A DNA stretch of 64,000 bases from Paenibacillus mucilaginosus 3016 (GCF_000250655.1 NC_016935.1:1196001-1260000), one strand, 5' to 3'. Counted from the first letter of the stretch, positions 8,292 to 17,777 are shown. Numbers and translations are program-made. The notes: generated by a model not told the origin, from the letters alone.

Positions 8292-10426
8292 ACATACATA
8301 CCGAAGCGCCGGAAGGCAGCAAAATGAAGGACTCGCAGCTGCTCCTGAAGCTGCTCTCTTACGCCAAGCCTTACTGGCGGATGATCCTGCTGTGCATCTC
8401 TTTGGCTTTTCTGATCGTGGTGGCCGACCTGGTCCGGCCCTACATCTTGAAGGTGGCCATCGACGGGCACATCAACGGCCTCGGGCACCCGATGCTCTCG
8501 GCGCCGGCCGGACAGCAGGCCGCCGCCGAGCTGGAGAAGTACGGCCGTGTGACCGAATGGAACGGCCGGGAGTATGTCCGCCTGGCGCCGGAGGAAGCTG
8601 CCGCAGATCGGGCGACAGCGGCAGCCGCCGGAGCGCAGCCCGCGCAGATCGTCTCCGCCGGGGGCCGGCCGTGGCTGATCGACGGCTGGCTTCCGGCAGA
8701 GGCCGGAGAGGATGAACCGGCCGTCACGGTGCGCGGCGAAGGGTCCTCGGCGGTGCTCTCGGCCGGCGGCCGGGAGTTCCCGGCCCGGCAGCTCGACGAG
8801 GCGGCGGTCGGAGCGTTCCGCGCCCAGGATTACCGCGGCTTCCTCGAGCTGGGAGCCGTCTTCCTGGCCGCCGTCCTCGGCAGCGCCCTCCTCGGGTACC
8901 TGCAGAGCAACCTGCTGCAGTATACGGGGCAGACGATCATTTTCAACATCCGGCAGCAGCTCTTCCATCACCTCAGCCGGATGTCGATGTCCTACTTCGA
9001 CCGCAATCCGGTCGGCCGTCTTGTCGTGCGCGTCACGCAGGACACGGAGTCGCTCAACCAGCTGTACTCGCAGGTGGTCGTCAATCTCGTCAAGGATATA
9101 ATCGTGCTTATCGGCATTATCATCGTCATGCTGCAGCTCAGCGTCAAGCTGGCGCTGCTGTCGTTCGCGGTGCTGCCATTCCTGGCGGCGCTCACCTTCT
9201 GGTACCGGTCGGTGATCCGGCAGGCGCAGCGCCACTCGCGGGTCATTCTCTCCCGGCTGAATTCGTTCCTCGCGGAGAACCTCTCGGGCATCCGTATCAC
9301 CCAGCTCTTCATCCGCGAAGAGCGGCAGTGGGAGCAGTTCGACCGGCTGAACACGGACTACTACCGCGCCGGCATGCGCGGCACGGTCATCAACTCGATC
9401 TTCCAGCCGGCCATCGGGTTCCTCGGCAATCTGGCCATCGCGCTGCTGCTGTGGTACGGCGGGGCCAGCGTCATCGAAGGCGGCATCACCTTCGGGATCG
9501 TGTACGCCTTCACGCATTATGTGCGGCAGTTCTTCCAGCCGCTGCTGTCCCTTGCGGAGAAATATAACCAGATTCAGACGGCGATGGTCGGGGCGGAGCG
9601 GATCTTCGAGACGCTCGGCGAGAAGCCGGCCATTGTGGATGCGGCGCAGCCCTGTAAGCTTCCGGCCGAGATCCGCGGCGAGATCCGCTTCGAGAACGTC
9701 TGGTTCGCCTACAGCGGCGAGGATTGGGTGCTGAAGGATGTGTCGTTCACGATCCATCCGGGCCAGACCATCGCGTTCGTCGGGGCCACCGGGGCCGGCA
9801 AAAGCTCCATCATCCAGCTCGTGGGCCGCTTCTACGATATCCAGAAGGGCAGCATCAAGCTCGACGGCGTCGACATCCGCCAGATTCCGCTTGATGATCT
9901 GCGGCGGTATATCTCCATCGTGCAGCAGGATGTCTTCCTGTTCACCGGGGATATCGCCTCGAACATCCGGCTGAACAACACGGAGATCACGGACGAAGAG
10001 ATCCGTCAGGCTTCGCGGATGGTGCACATGGACGACTTCGTCCGCTCCCTGCCGGACGGCTACGGCACGCTGCTCGGCGAGCGGGGCATCAACCTGTCGC
10101 TGGGCCAGCGGCAGCTGCTCTCCTTCGCCCGGGCGATCGCCTTCCGCCCGCAGATTCTGATCCTGGACGAAGCGACGTCCAATATCGATACGGAGACGGA
10201 GCTGATCGTGCAGGATGCCCTGCACAACATCTCCGAAGGCCGTACGACAATGATCGTCGCGCACCGTTTATCCACAATCCAGCATGCCGACCAGATCATC
10301 GTCATGCACAAGGGGCGGGTGCGTGAGACGGGGAACCATTACCAGCTGCTGGCACAGCGCGGGTACTATTACCGGCTGTATGAGCTGCAGTACAAGGAGC
10401 AGAAGCCGGTCCCGAAGGCGCGGTAA
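8288..10426 (+). CDS. bmrD: Heterodimeric multidrug ABC exporter, BmrD/YheH-like half
   Basis: Partner half-transporter (712 aa) starting with a GTG that overlaps the bmrC stop as GTGA. A hydrophilic, Ala/Glu-rich insert (residues about 60-185) separates the first two membrane helices. This matches the extracellular domain of B. subtilis BmrD. The nucleotide-binding domain has Walker A GATGAGKSS near 499 and Walker B ILDEATS near 625 with the catalytic Glu. The signature is LSLGQ rather than LSGGQ; with the degenerate BmrC Walker B it would form the inactive ATP site of the dimer. A second possible start is the ATG at 8324. Confidence 0.9.
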   Translation: MNIHTEAPEGSKMKDSQLLLKLLSYAKPYWRMILLCISLAFLIVVADLVRPYILKVAIDGHINGLGHPMLSAPAGQQAAAELEKYGRVTEWNGREYVRLAPEEAAADRATAAAAGAQPAQIVSAGGRPWLIDGWLPAEAGEDEPAVTVRGEGSSAVLSAGGREFPARQLDEAAVGAFRAQDYRGFLELGAVFLAAVLGSALLGYLQSNLLQYTGQTIIFNIRQQLFHHLSRMSMSYFDRNPVGRLVVRVTQDTESLNQLYSQVVVNLVKDIIVLIGIIIVMLQLSVKLALLSFAVLPFLAALTFWYRSVIRQAQRHSRVILSRLNSFLAENLSGIRITQLFIREERQWEQFDRLNTDYYRAGMRGTVINSIFQPAIGFLGNLAIALLLWYGGASVIEGGITFGIVYAFTHYVRQFFQPLLSLAEKYNQIQTAMVGAERIFETLGEKPAIVDAAQPCKLPAEIRGEIRFENVWFAYSGEDWVLKDVSFTIHPGQTIAFVGATGAGKSSIIQLVGRFYDIQKGSIKLDGVDIRQIPLDDLRRYISIVQQDVFLFTGDIASNIRLNNTEITDEEIRQASRMVHMDDFVRSLPDGYGTLLGERGINLSLGQRQLLSFARAIAFRPQILILDEATSNIDTETELIVQDALHNISEGRTTMIVAHRLSTIQHADQIIVMHKGRVRETGNHYQLLAQRGYYYRLYELQYKEQKPVPKAR

Positions 10427-10489
10427 GCGGTGGGGTTTGGGGCTTGCTAGTACGATGAAAAGAATATAAATATCAAGGTGTAATCTCCG

Positions 10490-10523
10490 GACGTACTTTT
10501 GGATTTCAATAGTACGTCTTTTT
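10490..10523 (+). terminator. Terminator of the bmrCD-like operon
   Basis: GACGTACT (10490-10497) pairs with AGTACGTC (10511-10518) and is followed by T5. Confidence 0.85.
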
Positions 10524-10589
10524 CGTTTGGCTTGATGCGAAATAATCCAATCCATCGACCCCGGCATTCCGTTTTGCAAATGTCTCTAT

Positions 10590-11579
10590 TCACTCCCCTT
10601 TTCTATTGCGGTATTCACTTGGCGTTTCGCCAAAGACCTCTTTGAATTTCTTATGAAAGAAGGACATGCTGGAATAGCCGACTTCCTCGGCAATGTCGGT
10701 AATGGGCATCCCTGTATTTTTGAGATAAAGGGCCGCCTTGTTCAACCGCTGGAGCTGAAGCAGATCCTTGAACGACTTCCCGGTAGCCCGCTTCAGAATG
10801 GCGGATAGGGCGTTCGGATGAAATTTGAACTGGGCGGCCATCTCGACAAGGGAGCAATCCCGGTAGCGTTCTTCAATGTAGCGCAGAAAATCAATGATCG
10901 AGGCGTCCTCTTGACGGCGGCCCGGTGACGCTGCGCCCCGGATGTCAGCATGTCGGACGAGCTCCGTAAACAGGATGACCAAGTAGGAGTTGATGATGTC
11001 GTGCGAGCAGACGCCGCGGTCGAAATATTCGCACATCAGCTGCTCCATGATTTGGCCGGTCTTCTTGACACCATCCAGAGGAAAATAGAGAAACTGGTTC
11101 GTTCTGCGCTTGTCGATCATGGAGTTAATGAGAAATTGAGAAATAATACTTTTGCCGGTGAGCCGGTTCAGAAAGCTGGAAGACAGATAGTCGTGTCTTA
11201 ATTTCATGTCGATGACCATGTCGCCGGGTCTTGTCTCCAGTACGGTGTGAGGGGTCATCTTATCGATCAAGATCATGGCGCCTTGAGCCAGCTCGATCGG
11301 CTGTTCGTTGATCTGAACGGTGCAGGTCCCTTGATAGACATAAACGAGTTCGATATAAGGATGAACATGCATCGGTACGGTGGCAAAGGGCCGCTGCAGG
11401 GAGATGACCAATTGATCGTCAATGAGCTGATTGGCAATGTTAAAGATCAGGTCGAACAGAAACACGGGAATCCCGTTGATGGTCAGCACTTTGGGCTGGA
11501 GTCTTTCCTTGATTTCTTCCCAGTCCACGGCAAGCTTGCTTTGGTCCAATAAAAAATCATGCAGTTCGGAGGTTTCCAT
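10590..11579 (-). CDS. AraC-family regulator of the adjacent glycoside locus
   Basis: A 329-aa transcription factor. The N-terminal half (residues about 55-130) is a cupin-like ligand-binding domain with HVHPYIELVYVYQG and HTVLETRPGDMV strands. The C-terminal about 100 residues are an AraC double helix-turn-helix, ending with the classic ITDIAEEVGYSSMSFFHKKFK and GETPSEYR pattern. It is divergent from the GH1-GPH-GH78 genes, so it likely activates them in response to a sugar or glycoside. Two consecutive ATGs (11582 and 11579) are possible starts. The ligand is unknown; rhamnose or a rhamnoside is an inference from the neighbours. Confidence 0.92.
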   Translation of the reverse strand: METSELHDFLLDQSKLAVDWEEIKERLQPKVLTINGIPVFLFDLIFNIANQLIDDQLVISLQRPFATVPMHVHPYIELVYVYQGTCTVQINEQPIELAQGAMILIDKMTPHTVLETRPGDMVIDMKLRHDYLSSSFLNRLTGKSIISQFLINSMIDKRRTNQFLYFPLDGVKKTGQIMEQLMCEYFDRGVCSHDIINSYLVILFTELVRHADIRGAASPGRRQEDASIIDFLRYIEERYRDCSLVEMAAQFKFHPNALSAILKRATGKSFKDLLQLQRLNKAALYLKNTGMPITDIAEEVGYSSMSFFHKKFKEVFGETPSEYRNRKGE

Positions 11580-11582
11580 CAT

Positions 11583-11898
11583 TCCTGCCCTTTCCCGTAT
11601 TCAGCGGATGAATTTGATTTGAGCATAGCTGCAGCAGGGTTGGTAAGATTCACCACCCCATATTCGATTTGATTCGAGCACACAATCGATTTCATATTAG
11701 CATTATCAGCACCGGAAAGCATTGCTATGATGAATCCAGGGGAACGAATCCAAAGAGCGGGCAACAGGGGAAGCAAAAGTGGAAACGAAAGCAAAAGTGG
11801 AAACGAAAGCGGAAACAAAAACGTTTCGGCGACATCCCTCCAAGGCCGCACCCGGTCTACGTCAGCCCTTTTCCAATTTCAAGACAGGAGTGATCCAG
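11583..11898. other. Divergent control region of the glycoside locus with 18-bp tandem repeat
   Basis: This 316-bp intergenic region holds two exact tandem copies of an 18-bp purine-rich unit (AAGCAAAAGTGGAAACGA at 11771-11788 and 11789-11806) and a degraded third copy to about 11824. A weak cre-like CACAATCGATTTCA (12 of 14 consensus positions) lies near 11682. The frame of the GH1 gene stays open through the repeats, but AGGAG at 11886-11890 supports translation from 11899. Promoter elements were not assigned with confidence. Confidence 0.55.
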
Positions 11899-13158
11899 AT
11901 GGAATATATTTTTCCACAGCAATTTATGTTCGGCTCGGCCACGGCGGCTTATCAAGTCGAAGGCAACAATACCAACAGCGATTTTTGGGCGGAGGAGCAT
12001 GCGGAAGGCTCTCCGTACCAAGACAAGTCCGGAGATGCAGTCGATCATTACCGTCTCTATAGAGAGGATATCGCACTCATGGCCAGCCTCGGGCTGAAGG
12101 CTTACCGCTTCTCGATCGAGTGGGCAAGAATCGAGCCGGCTCCCGGACAGTTTTCCCTGTCGGCCATCGCGCATTACCGGGATGTACTGCAGGCCTGCTA
12201 TGAGCACAGGCTGACACCTGTCGTCGCTATGCATCACTTCTCATCCCCGCAGTGGCTGATGCGATTCGGAGGGTGGGGGAGCGAGGAAGTTCCGGAACGC
12301 TTCGCGAAGTATTGCGAATTCGTGTTTCAGGAGCTGGGCGACCTTATTCCCTACGTGCTGACATTCAATGAAGTCAATCTTCCGGTTATGCTCCGCGAGG
12401 TGTTCAGCAGCATCGGCATCATACCGCCGGTCGGCATTGACGGCGCAGCCTGGACGGCACCCGGATGGCGGGCATCCGCAGCACAGCTGTGCGGCACGAC
12501 GGCGGATCGATACGTCACCTTCCACATGATCTCGGACGAGCCGAAGATTGCGCTGCTGATGGAAGCCCACCGCCGCGCAAGGCAGACGATCAAACGTCTG
12601 CAGCCGAACGCCAAAGTCGGGCTTTCGATGGCCTTATCCGACATTCAGTCCGTTCCGGGCGGAGAAGCATGGGCCCAGCAGAAATGGCAGCAGTATTTCG
12701 AACAGTATTTGCCTGCCTTGGAGGGCGACGATTTCTTCGGTCTGCAGAATTACACGAGGGAAGTCTACGGACCCGAGGGCCGGGTGACACCGGCTGCCGA
12801 CGCCGAGCTGACCCAGATGAAATATGAGTATTACCCCGAAGCTCTGGGGCAGGTGATCCGCAAGGTTGCCAAAGCGTTGACGCTTCCGATATTCGTCACC
12901 GAACATGGCGTGGCTACGGATGACGACGAGCGGCGGATTGAATTTATCCGGCGCGGCCTGCAGGGGGTTCATGCTTGTCTCGAAGAGGGCATTGATGTAA
13001 GGGGCTATCTGCACTGGACGACCTTCGATAACTTCGAATGGAATGCCGGTTATTCGATGCGGTTCGGCCTGATCGGGGTGGACCGGACGACTCAGGAACG
13101 GACCGTGAAAGAAAGCGCACGTTATTTGGGACGGATCGCATCCACGAAAGTGCTGTAA
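11899..13158 (+). CDS. Glycoside hydrolase family 1 (beta-glucosidase-type), intracellular
   Basis: A 419-aa GH1 protein with no signal peptide. It opens with the family hallmark FPQQFMFGSATAAYQVEG. The acid/base Glu lies in LTFNEVN near residue 157 and the nucleophile Glu in VTEHG near residue 335, where most family members have TENG. The C-terminal W-rich sugar-site segment (HWTTFDNFEWNAGY) is present, with D rather than the usual S in W-S-D-N-F-E-W. It likely removes beta-glucosyl residues after rhamnose has been taken off by the GH78 enzyme, or the reverse. The AGGAG box 8 nt before the ATG fixes the start. Confidence 0.9.
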   Translation: MEYIFPQQFMFGSATAAYQVEGNNTNSDFWAEEHAEGSPYQDKSGDAVDHYRLYREDIALMASLGLKAYRFSIEWARIEPAPGQFSLSAIAHYRDVLQACYEHRLTPVVAMHHFSSPQWLMRFGGWGSEEVPERFAKYCEFVFQELGDLIPYVLTFNEVNLPVMLREVFSSIGIIPPVGIDGAAWTAPGWRASAAQLCGTTADRYVTFHMISDEPKIALLMEAHRRARQTIKRLQPNAKVGLSMALSDIQSVPGGEAWAQQKWQQYFEQYLPALEGDDFFGLQNYTREVYGPEGRVTPAADAELTQMKYEYYPEALGQVIRKVAKALTLPIFVTEHGVATDDDERRIEFIRRGLQGVHACLEEGIDVRGYLHWTTFDNFEWNAGYSMRFGLIGVDRTTQERTVKESARYLGRIASTKVL

Positions 13159-13172
13159 TGCAAGCGTTTGCA
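13159..13172 (+). promoter_or_regulatory. Perfect cre (CcpA) site inside the glycoside operon
   Basis: TGCAAGCGTTTGCA matches the core consensus TGNAANCGNWWNCA at every fixed position and begins one base after the GH1 stop codon. It lies 26 bp before the transporter start, so CcpA could block elongation into the transporter and rhamnosidase genes or repress an internal promoter when a preferred sugar is present. Confidence 0.8.
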
Positions 13173-13197
13173 CCAAATCATCTTAGGGGGTTCAGCC

Positions 13198-14580
13198 ATG
13201 AGCAGCTCAGCGGGTATCGACAACGGGAATACGGGGTATGGGGAGAAGCTGTCGCTGAAGGAACGATTGGGGTATGCCGTGGGCGATTTATCGACGAATA
13301 TCATCTTTACCGCGATCTCGACCTTTCTCACGTTCTTTTATACGGATATTGCCGGCATCTCGGCAGGCGTGGTGGGGACGATCTTTTTGATCACCCGGAT
13401 CGTGGACGGTATCATTGATATTGGCATCGGCGCTTTGGTCGACCGCACGAAAAGCCGGCACGGCAAGGCCCGTCCCTGGATCAAATGGATGGCGGTTCCG
13501 TTCGGCTTGTCCGTCATGGTCTTGTTTACGGCTCCGAACCTGGGAGAGACCGGAGCGATCATATACGCGAGCGTTACCTATTTCGTATGCATGATGATCT
13601 ATTCCGCCATCAACATCCCCTATAGCGCGATGAATTCGCTGATGACGCAGGACCCGTATCAGCGGACTGTGCTGAACATTACGCGTATGGTGCTGTCGCT
13701 TACGGGAGGCGTGGCTATCAGCATGTTCACAATGCCGATGGTGCAAGCCTTTGGCGGGGGCAAAATGGGCTGGGCGATCACCTTCGGCATCATTGGAGCG
13801 GTATCTCCTTTACTTTACGCGATCACCTACAAAACAACGAAGGAGCGGGTCAAACCCGTTGTCGTGCAGAAGGACATCCCCTTGCGAAAAGGCGCGAGGG
13901 CGCTGCTCCGCAACAAATACTGGATCATTGTCCTGCTGTTCTCAGTCATTCTTTTCTTGAACACCGGCATCAGCAGTGCGCTGAATATTTACTATGCCCA
14001 ATATATTCTGCACGACCCCGGCCTGGTAGCGGCACTCGGGATCGGGAGTATACTTCCGATCATTGTCGGGATCCTGCTCTGTGCGCCGCTGATGAAACGC
14101 ATCGGGAAGAGGAATACCATATTGGTCGGATGCTTCGTTACGCTGGCCGGTTCGCTTCTGATCCTGGTCGATCCCTCCCATTTTGAAATTGTCCTGATCA
14201 GCACGATTCTCAAAACACTCGGCGTTGCTCCGGCGGTTGCTACGGGCTCCGCTTTGCTGGCCGATACGGTGGAATACGGCGAATGGAGAACCGGAGCGCG
14301 CACGGAAGGCCTGATCTTCAGCGGAGCCTCGCTCGCCTCGAAGATCGGTAGCGGCTTCGGCGGCGCGATCGTCGGCTGGGCGCTCGCGATCGGCGGTTAT
14401 GCCGGCGGGCTGAGTGAACAGAGCGATTCGGCGATTACGGCCATCAAGCTGCTCTACATTGGGTTCCCGATCGTCCTGGTGCTGCTGCAGATCGGGTTCA
14501 TGTTTATGTATACGCTGGAGAAGAAGCTGCCTTCGATTGTGGAGGAGCTGCAATCCCTGTCCGTTCCGTCGGAGAAGTAA
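13198..14580 (+). CDS. GPH-family (MelB-type) glycoside:cation symporter
   Basis: A 460-aa membrane protein of the glycoside-pentoside-hexuronide:cation symporter family, with about 12 transmembrane segments. Family marks include LKERLGYAVGDLSTN at the N-terminus, DRTKSRHGKARPWI in the loop after helix 2, and SALLADTVEYGEWRTG in the C-terminal half. GGGGG lies about 7 nt before the ATG at 13198; an upstream in-frame TTG at 13168 lacks that spacing. Set between GH1 and GH78, it likely imports intact rhamnosyl-glycosides with Na+ or H+. The substrate is inferred from context. Confidence 0.9.
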   Translation: MSSSAGIDNGNTGYGEKLSLKERLGYAVGDLSTNIIFTAISTFLTFFYTDIAGISAGVVGTIFLITRIVDGIIDIGIGALVDRTKSRHGKARPWIKWMAVPFGLSVMVLFTAPNLGETGAIIYASVTYFVCMMIYSAINIPYSAMNSLMTQDPYQRTVLNITRMVLSLTGGVAISMFTMPMVQAFGGGKMGWAITFGIIGAVSPLLYAITYKTTKERVKPVVVQKDIPLRKGARALLRNKYWIIVLLFSVILFLNTGISSALNIYYAQYILHDPGLVAALGIGSILPIIVGILLCAPLMKRIGKRNTILVGCFVTLAGSLLILVDPSHFEIVLISTILKTLGVAPAVATGSALLADTVEYGEWRTGARTEGLIFSGASLASKIGSGFGGAIVGWALAIGGYAGGLSEQSDSAITAIKLLYIGFPIVLVLLQIGFMFMYTLEKKLPSIVEELQSLSVPSEK

Positions 14581-14603
14581 GGAGCTTCACAGCGGAGTAG
14601 GCG

Positions 14604-17519
14604 ATGAGAAAGGATACCGAAGTGATGAATCCATTGAATGTATATTCATTATCCTGCGAATACAGGACGAACCCGCTTGGGCTGGACGTGGATCGGCCGC
14701 GAATCAGCTGGAAGCTCCAATCGGACCGCAAGGCAGCGATGCAGTCGTCATACCGTGTGCAGGTGGAAGCCTCGGGCCGTACCTTCGACAACAATCCCGT
14801 CTGGGATTCCGGAGTCGTAGCCTCCGAGCAGTCCATTCATGTCGAATACGCCGGCCCCGAGCTGGCGCCGCGGACACGTTATTATTATCGTGTCAAGGTT
14901 TGGGATTCCTGCGGAAGGGAATCGGACTGGAGCGAAGCGGCCTGGTGGGAGACCGGCCTGCTTGGACGGGAGCCGTGGAGAGCGGACTGGATTACCCCGG
15001 CCGCGGATGGGCTGGATGCTGCCTCGGAGGCCGTATTTCTTCTCCGCAAAAGCTTTTCCTTACAAAGCCGCATCACATCGGCAAGAATATACGCATCGGC
15101 GCTTGGGCTCTATGAGCTCTATCTGAACGGCAGCCGTATAGGAGAGGAACTGCTCGCGCCAGGCTGGACCAGCTACGGGCACCGCATCCAGTATCAAACC
15201 TATGATGTCACGGCGCTTCTACGGAAGGGCGTCAACGGAATCGGTCTTATGCTGGCGGACGGCTGGTATAAGGGCGGTATGGGAGAGGGGAAATTCCGGT
15301 ACGGGGACCGGCGGGCCGCCTTGCTCCAGCTGTGCGTCCGCTATGAGGACGGCTCGGAAGCGTGGATCGTCACCGATTCCTGCTGGAAGGCCGCAGCCGG
15401 ACCGGTGCTTTATTCCAATATCTACAACGGAGAGAAATACGATGCCCGGCTGGAGCGGGAGGGCTGGAGCACGGGAACATTCGAGGATAACGATTGGAAG
15501 GCCGTCGAGGTGCTGGACGGGCCGAAGGACAAACTGGTGGCTCAGGAGAATGAACCGGTTCGTGTCACGGAGGAGATCCGTCCCGCGGCTGTTCTTCTCA
15601 CGCCGAATGGCAATACGGTGCTGGACATGGGCCAGAATATGGTCGGCCGAATCCGGCTGACCGTGAAGGCGCCCGCCGGCACATGCATTAAGCTAAAGCA
15701 TGCCGAGGTGCTTGACAAGGAAGGCAATATCTACTTCGGTAATTTGAAAGAGGCCCGGCAGGAAGTCGAATATATTGCCAAAGGGGAAGGGACCGAGGTG
15801 TATGCGCCCCGTTTCACCTTCCAAGGCTTCCGCTATGTCCGGGTCGAGGGCTATCCGGGAGAAGCGGGCGTGCTCCCGCCGGACAGCTTCGTCGGCCAGG
15901 TCATGCATACGGATATGAACCGGACAGGCGGCTTCGAATGCTCCGACCCGCTGGTCAATCAGCTCCAGCGCAATATTGTCTGGGGACAGCGCGGCAATTT
16001 CATCGACGTGCCGACGGACTGCCCGCAGCGCAGCGAGCGGTTGGGGTGGACGGCGGATGCGCAGGTGTTCGTCTCCACCGCCCTGTTCAATTACCAAGGC
16101 GGGCCGATCTTTACGAAGTATATGCGCGACCTCAAGGCGGACCAGCTGCCGGACGGCGGGATTCCCTTCATCATTCCGAACGTCCAGGACGGCGATTCCG
16201 CCGCAGGCTGGGGGGATGCCGCCGTCATCATCCCGTGGACGCTTTATCAATATTACGGCGATAAGCGGATCCTCGAAGAGCAGTACGCCAGCATGAAGGC
16301 CTGGGTCGAATATATACGCGCCCAGGGAGAGAACGAGTATGCCTGGAACACCGGCTTCCAGTTCGGTGACTGGCTGGCGCTGGATGCGAAGGAGAACAGC
16401 TACGTCGGGGCTACCCCGCGCGACCTCGTGGCAACCGCTTATTACGCTTACTCCACCCGGCTGCTGCGCAGCAGCGCCGAGATCCTCGGGCGAGGGGAGG
16501 ATGCCGAGGAATACGGCAGGCTCCTGGACGGCATCCTCTCGTATTTCCGCGGGGAGTATGTGACGCCGTTCGGGCGGATGGCCGCACCGACGCAGACCGC
16601 TCACGTGCTTGCGCTCGTGTTCGGGCTGGTCGACGGTTCCGCCCGCAAGCGGATCGCCCGCGACCTGAACGAGCTGATCGTCGAGAACGACTACCATCTG
16701 ACGACCGGCTTTGTCGGGACGCCTTATCTGTGCTTCGCGCTGTCGGATAACGGATACCACTCGACGGCCGTGAAGCTGCTGCAGCAACAGAGCTATCCCG
16801 GATGGCTGTACCCGATTACGAAGGGCGCCACGACGGTTTGGGAGCATTGGGACAGCATCAAGCCGGACGGCTCGTTCTGGAGCGATAACATGAATTCCTT
16901 CAACCATTATGCTTACGGCTCCATCGGGGACTGGCTGTACCGGAAGGTGGCCGGACTCGATATGGACTTCTCCGCGCCGGCCTATAAGAAGCTCAGGCTT
17001 CACCCGAAGCCGGCGGCAAGGGGGCTGCGGTCGGCCTCCGCTTCGTTCGAGTCGATGTACGGTGAGATTCGCTCCGGCTGGCGTACGGCCGACGGGCGGA
17101 TCGAAGTTACCGTTCGCGTGCCGGCCAATACGCGCGCGGAAGTGCTGCTGCCCGGGGCACAGGCGGCACACGTGCTTGCAGGCGGCCAGCCGCTCGCCGG
17201 GACAGAAGGCATTGGACCGGGCTTCGAGACGGAGGAGGGCTTGCTTCTCACGGTCGGCTCCGGCGATTACACGTTCACGTATAAGAACGACGATCTGTTC
17301 CGGGTGGCCTATACCGAGGAGAGTCTCGTCAGAGAGCTGCTCGCTTACGAAGAGGACAAGGAGCTGCTGGTGAAGCATCTGCCCGAGGTCGACCGGCCGC
17401 CGCTGAAATTCTACGTCAAGAACTTAAGCCTCAAGCAGCTGATGAAGGACAAGTCCAAAGGGATTACCGCAGAGCGGGTTGCCGGCCTGCTGCAGGAGCT
17501 GAACCGGATCGTTTATTAA
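14604..17519 (+). CDS. Alpha-L-rhamnosidase, GH78, intracellular
   Basis: A 971-aa enzyme with the GH78 layout: N-terminal beta-sandwich domains (the second contains the YLNGSRIGEELLAPGWT carbohydrate-binding type segment), an (alpha/alpha)6 catalytic barrel and a C-terminal beta-domain. The catalytic region carries DVPTDCPQRSERLGWTADAQ near residue 470 (acid Glu within SER) and TTVWEHWDS near 744 (base Glu). About 70 charged residues follow the usual end. No signal peptide, so the substrate must be imported first. Start 14604 has CGGAG upstream; the ATG at 14625 is a possible alternative. Likely cotranscribed with the symporter (23 bp gap). Confidence 0.93.
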   Translation: MRKDTEVMNPLNVYSLSCEYRTNPLGLDVDRPRISWKLQSDRKAAMQSSYRVQVEASGRTFDNNPVWDSGVVASEQSIHVEYAGPELAPRTRYYYRVKVWDSCGRESDWSEAAWWETGLLGREPWRADWITPAADGLDAASEAVFLLRKSFSLQSRITSARIYASALGLYELYLNGSRIGEELLAPGWTSYGHRIQYQTYDVTALLRKGVNGIGLMLADGWYKGGMGEGKFRYGDRRAALLQLCVRYEDGSEAWIVTDSCWKAAAGPVLYSNIYNGEKYDARLEREGWSTGTFEDNDWKAVEVLDGPKDKLVAQENEPVRVTEEIRPAAVLLTPNGNTVLDMGQNMVGRIRLTVKAPAGTCIKLKHAEVLDKEGNIYFGNLKEARQEVEYIAKGEGTEVYAPRFTFQGFRYVRVEGYPGEAGVLPPDSFVGQVMHTDMNRTGGFECSDPLVNQLQRNIVWGQRGNFIDVPTDCPQRSERLGWTADAQVFVSTALFNYQGGPIFTKYMRDLKADQLPDGGIPFIIPNVQDGDSAAGWGDAAVIIPWTLYQYYGDKRILEEQYASMKAWVEYIRAQGENEYAWNTGFQFGDWLALDAKENSYVGATPRDLVATAYYAYSTRLLRSSAEILGRGEDAEEYGRLLDGILSYFRGEYVTPFGRMAAPTQTAHVLALVFGLVDGSARKRIARDLNELIVENDYHLTTGFVGTPYLCFALSDNGYHSTAVKLLQQQSYPGWLYPITKGATTVWEHWDSIKPDGSFWSDNMNSFNHYAYGSIGDWLYRKVAGLDMDFSAPAYKKLRLHPKPAARGLRSASASFESMYGEIRSGWRTADGRIEVTVRVPANTRAEVLLPGAQAAHVLAGGQPLAGTEGIGPGFETEEGLLLTVGSGDYTFTYKNDDLFRVAYTEESLVRELLAYEEDKELLVKHLPEVDRPPLKFYVKNLSLKQLMKDKSKGITAERVAGLLQELNRIVY

Positions 17520-17531
17520 TTCCTACACATG

Positions 17532-17570
17532 AACCGCCTGGATCCGCATCGACGAGGCTTCCAGGCGGTT
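17532..17570 (+). terminator. Hairpin after the rhamnosidase gene
   Basis: AACCGCCTGGA pairs perfectly with TCCAGGCGGTT, 12 bp after the stop codon. The U-tract is only TT, so it is a weak or factor-assisted terminator. Confidence 0.6.
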
Positions 17571-17637
17571 TGCCGTGAGAGGCGCAAAGTCTAGAATCTG
17601 TTCCTGTTGGGTCGAAGCCAGACAAAAAAAGAGAAGC

Positions 17638-17666
17638 TTGCATCTTTCGACAGAATATGATAGATT
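17638..17666 (+). promoter_or_regulatory. tRNA operon promoter P1
   Basis: TTGCAT at 17638-17643, a 17-bp spacer and TAGATT at 17661-17666. Spacer and flanks resemble P2 (shared CGAC, GAA, ATATG and TA.ATT), pointing to a duplicated promoter. Confidence 0.6.
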
Positions 17667-17748
17667 ACTCCTCGCGGCAAAACACGTTGGGTGAATTCGC
17701 AGCCGAACGGGAGATACCGCCTGTAACAAATTGGATTGAAATTAGAGG

Positions 17749-17777
17749 TTGCACCGGTCGACGAAATATGCTAAATT
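17749..17777 (+). promoter_or_regulatory. tRNA operon promoter P2
   Basis: TTGCAC at 17749-17754, a 17-bp spacer and TAAATT at 17772-17777 (5/6 match to TATAAT). It lies 97 bp before the first tRNA. Confidence 0.65.

Noticed and set aside
8165..10264. A 699-codon minus-strand frame opposite the ABC exporter genes
   Set aside because: It mirrors a clear BmrD-like gene, has no family features and no ribosome binding site. Long antisense frames are expected at this GC content.
11779..11898. N-terminal extension of the GH1 enzyme through the 18-bp repeats
   Set aside because: GH1 proteins normally begin just before FPQQFMFGSATA, and the AGGAG box is placed for the ATG at 11899.
15693..17378. 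A 561-codon minus-strand frame opposite the rhamnosidase gene
   Set aside because: The plus strand has full GH78 motifs. The antisense product is low-complexity Arg/Pro/Leu-rich.
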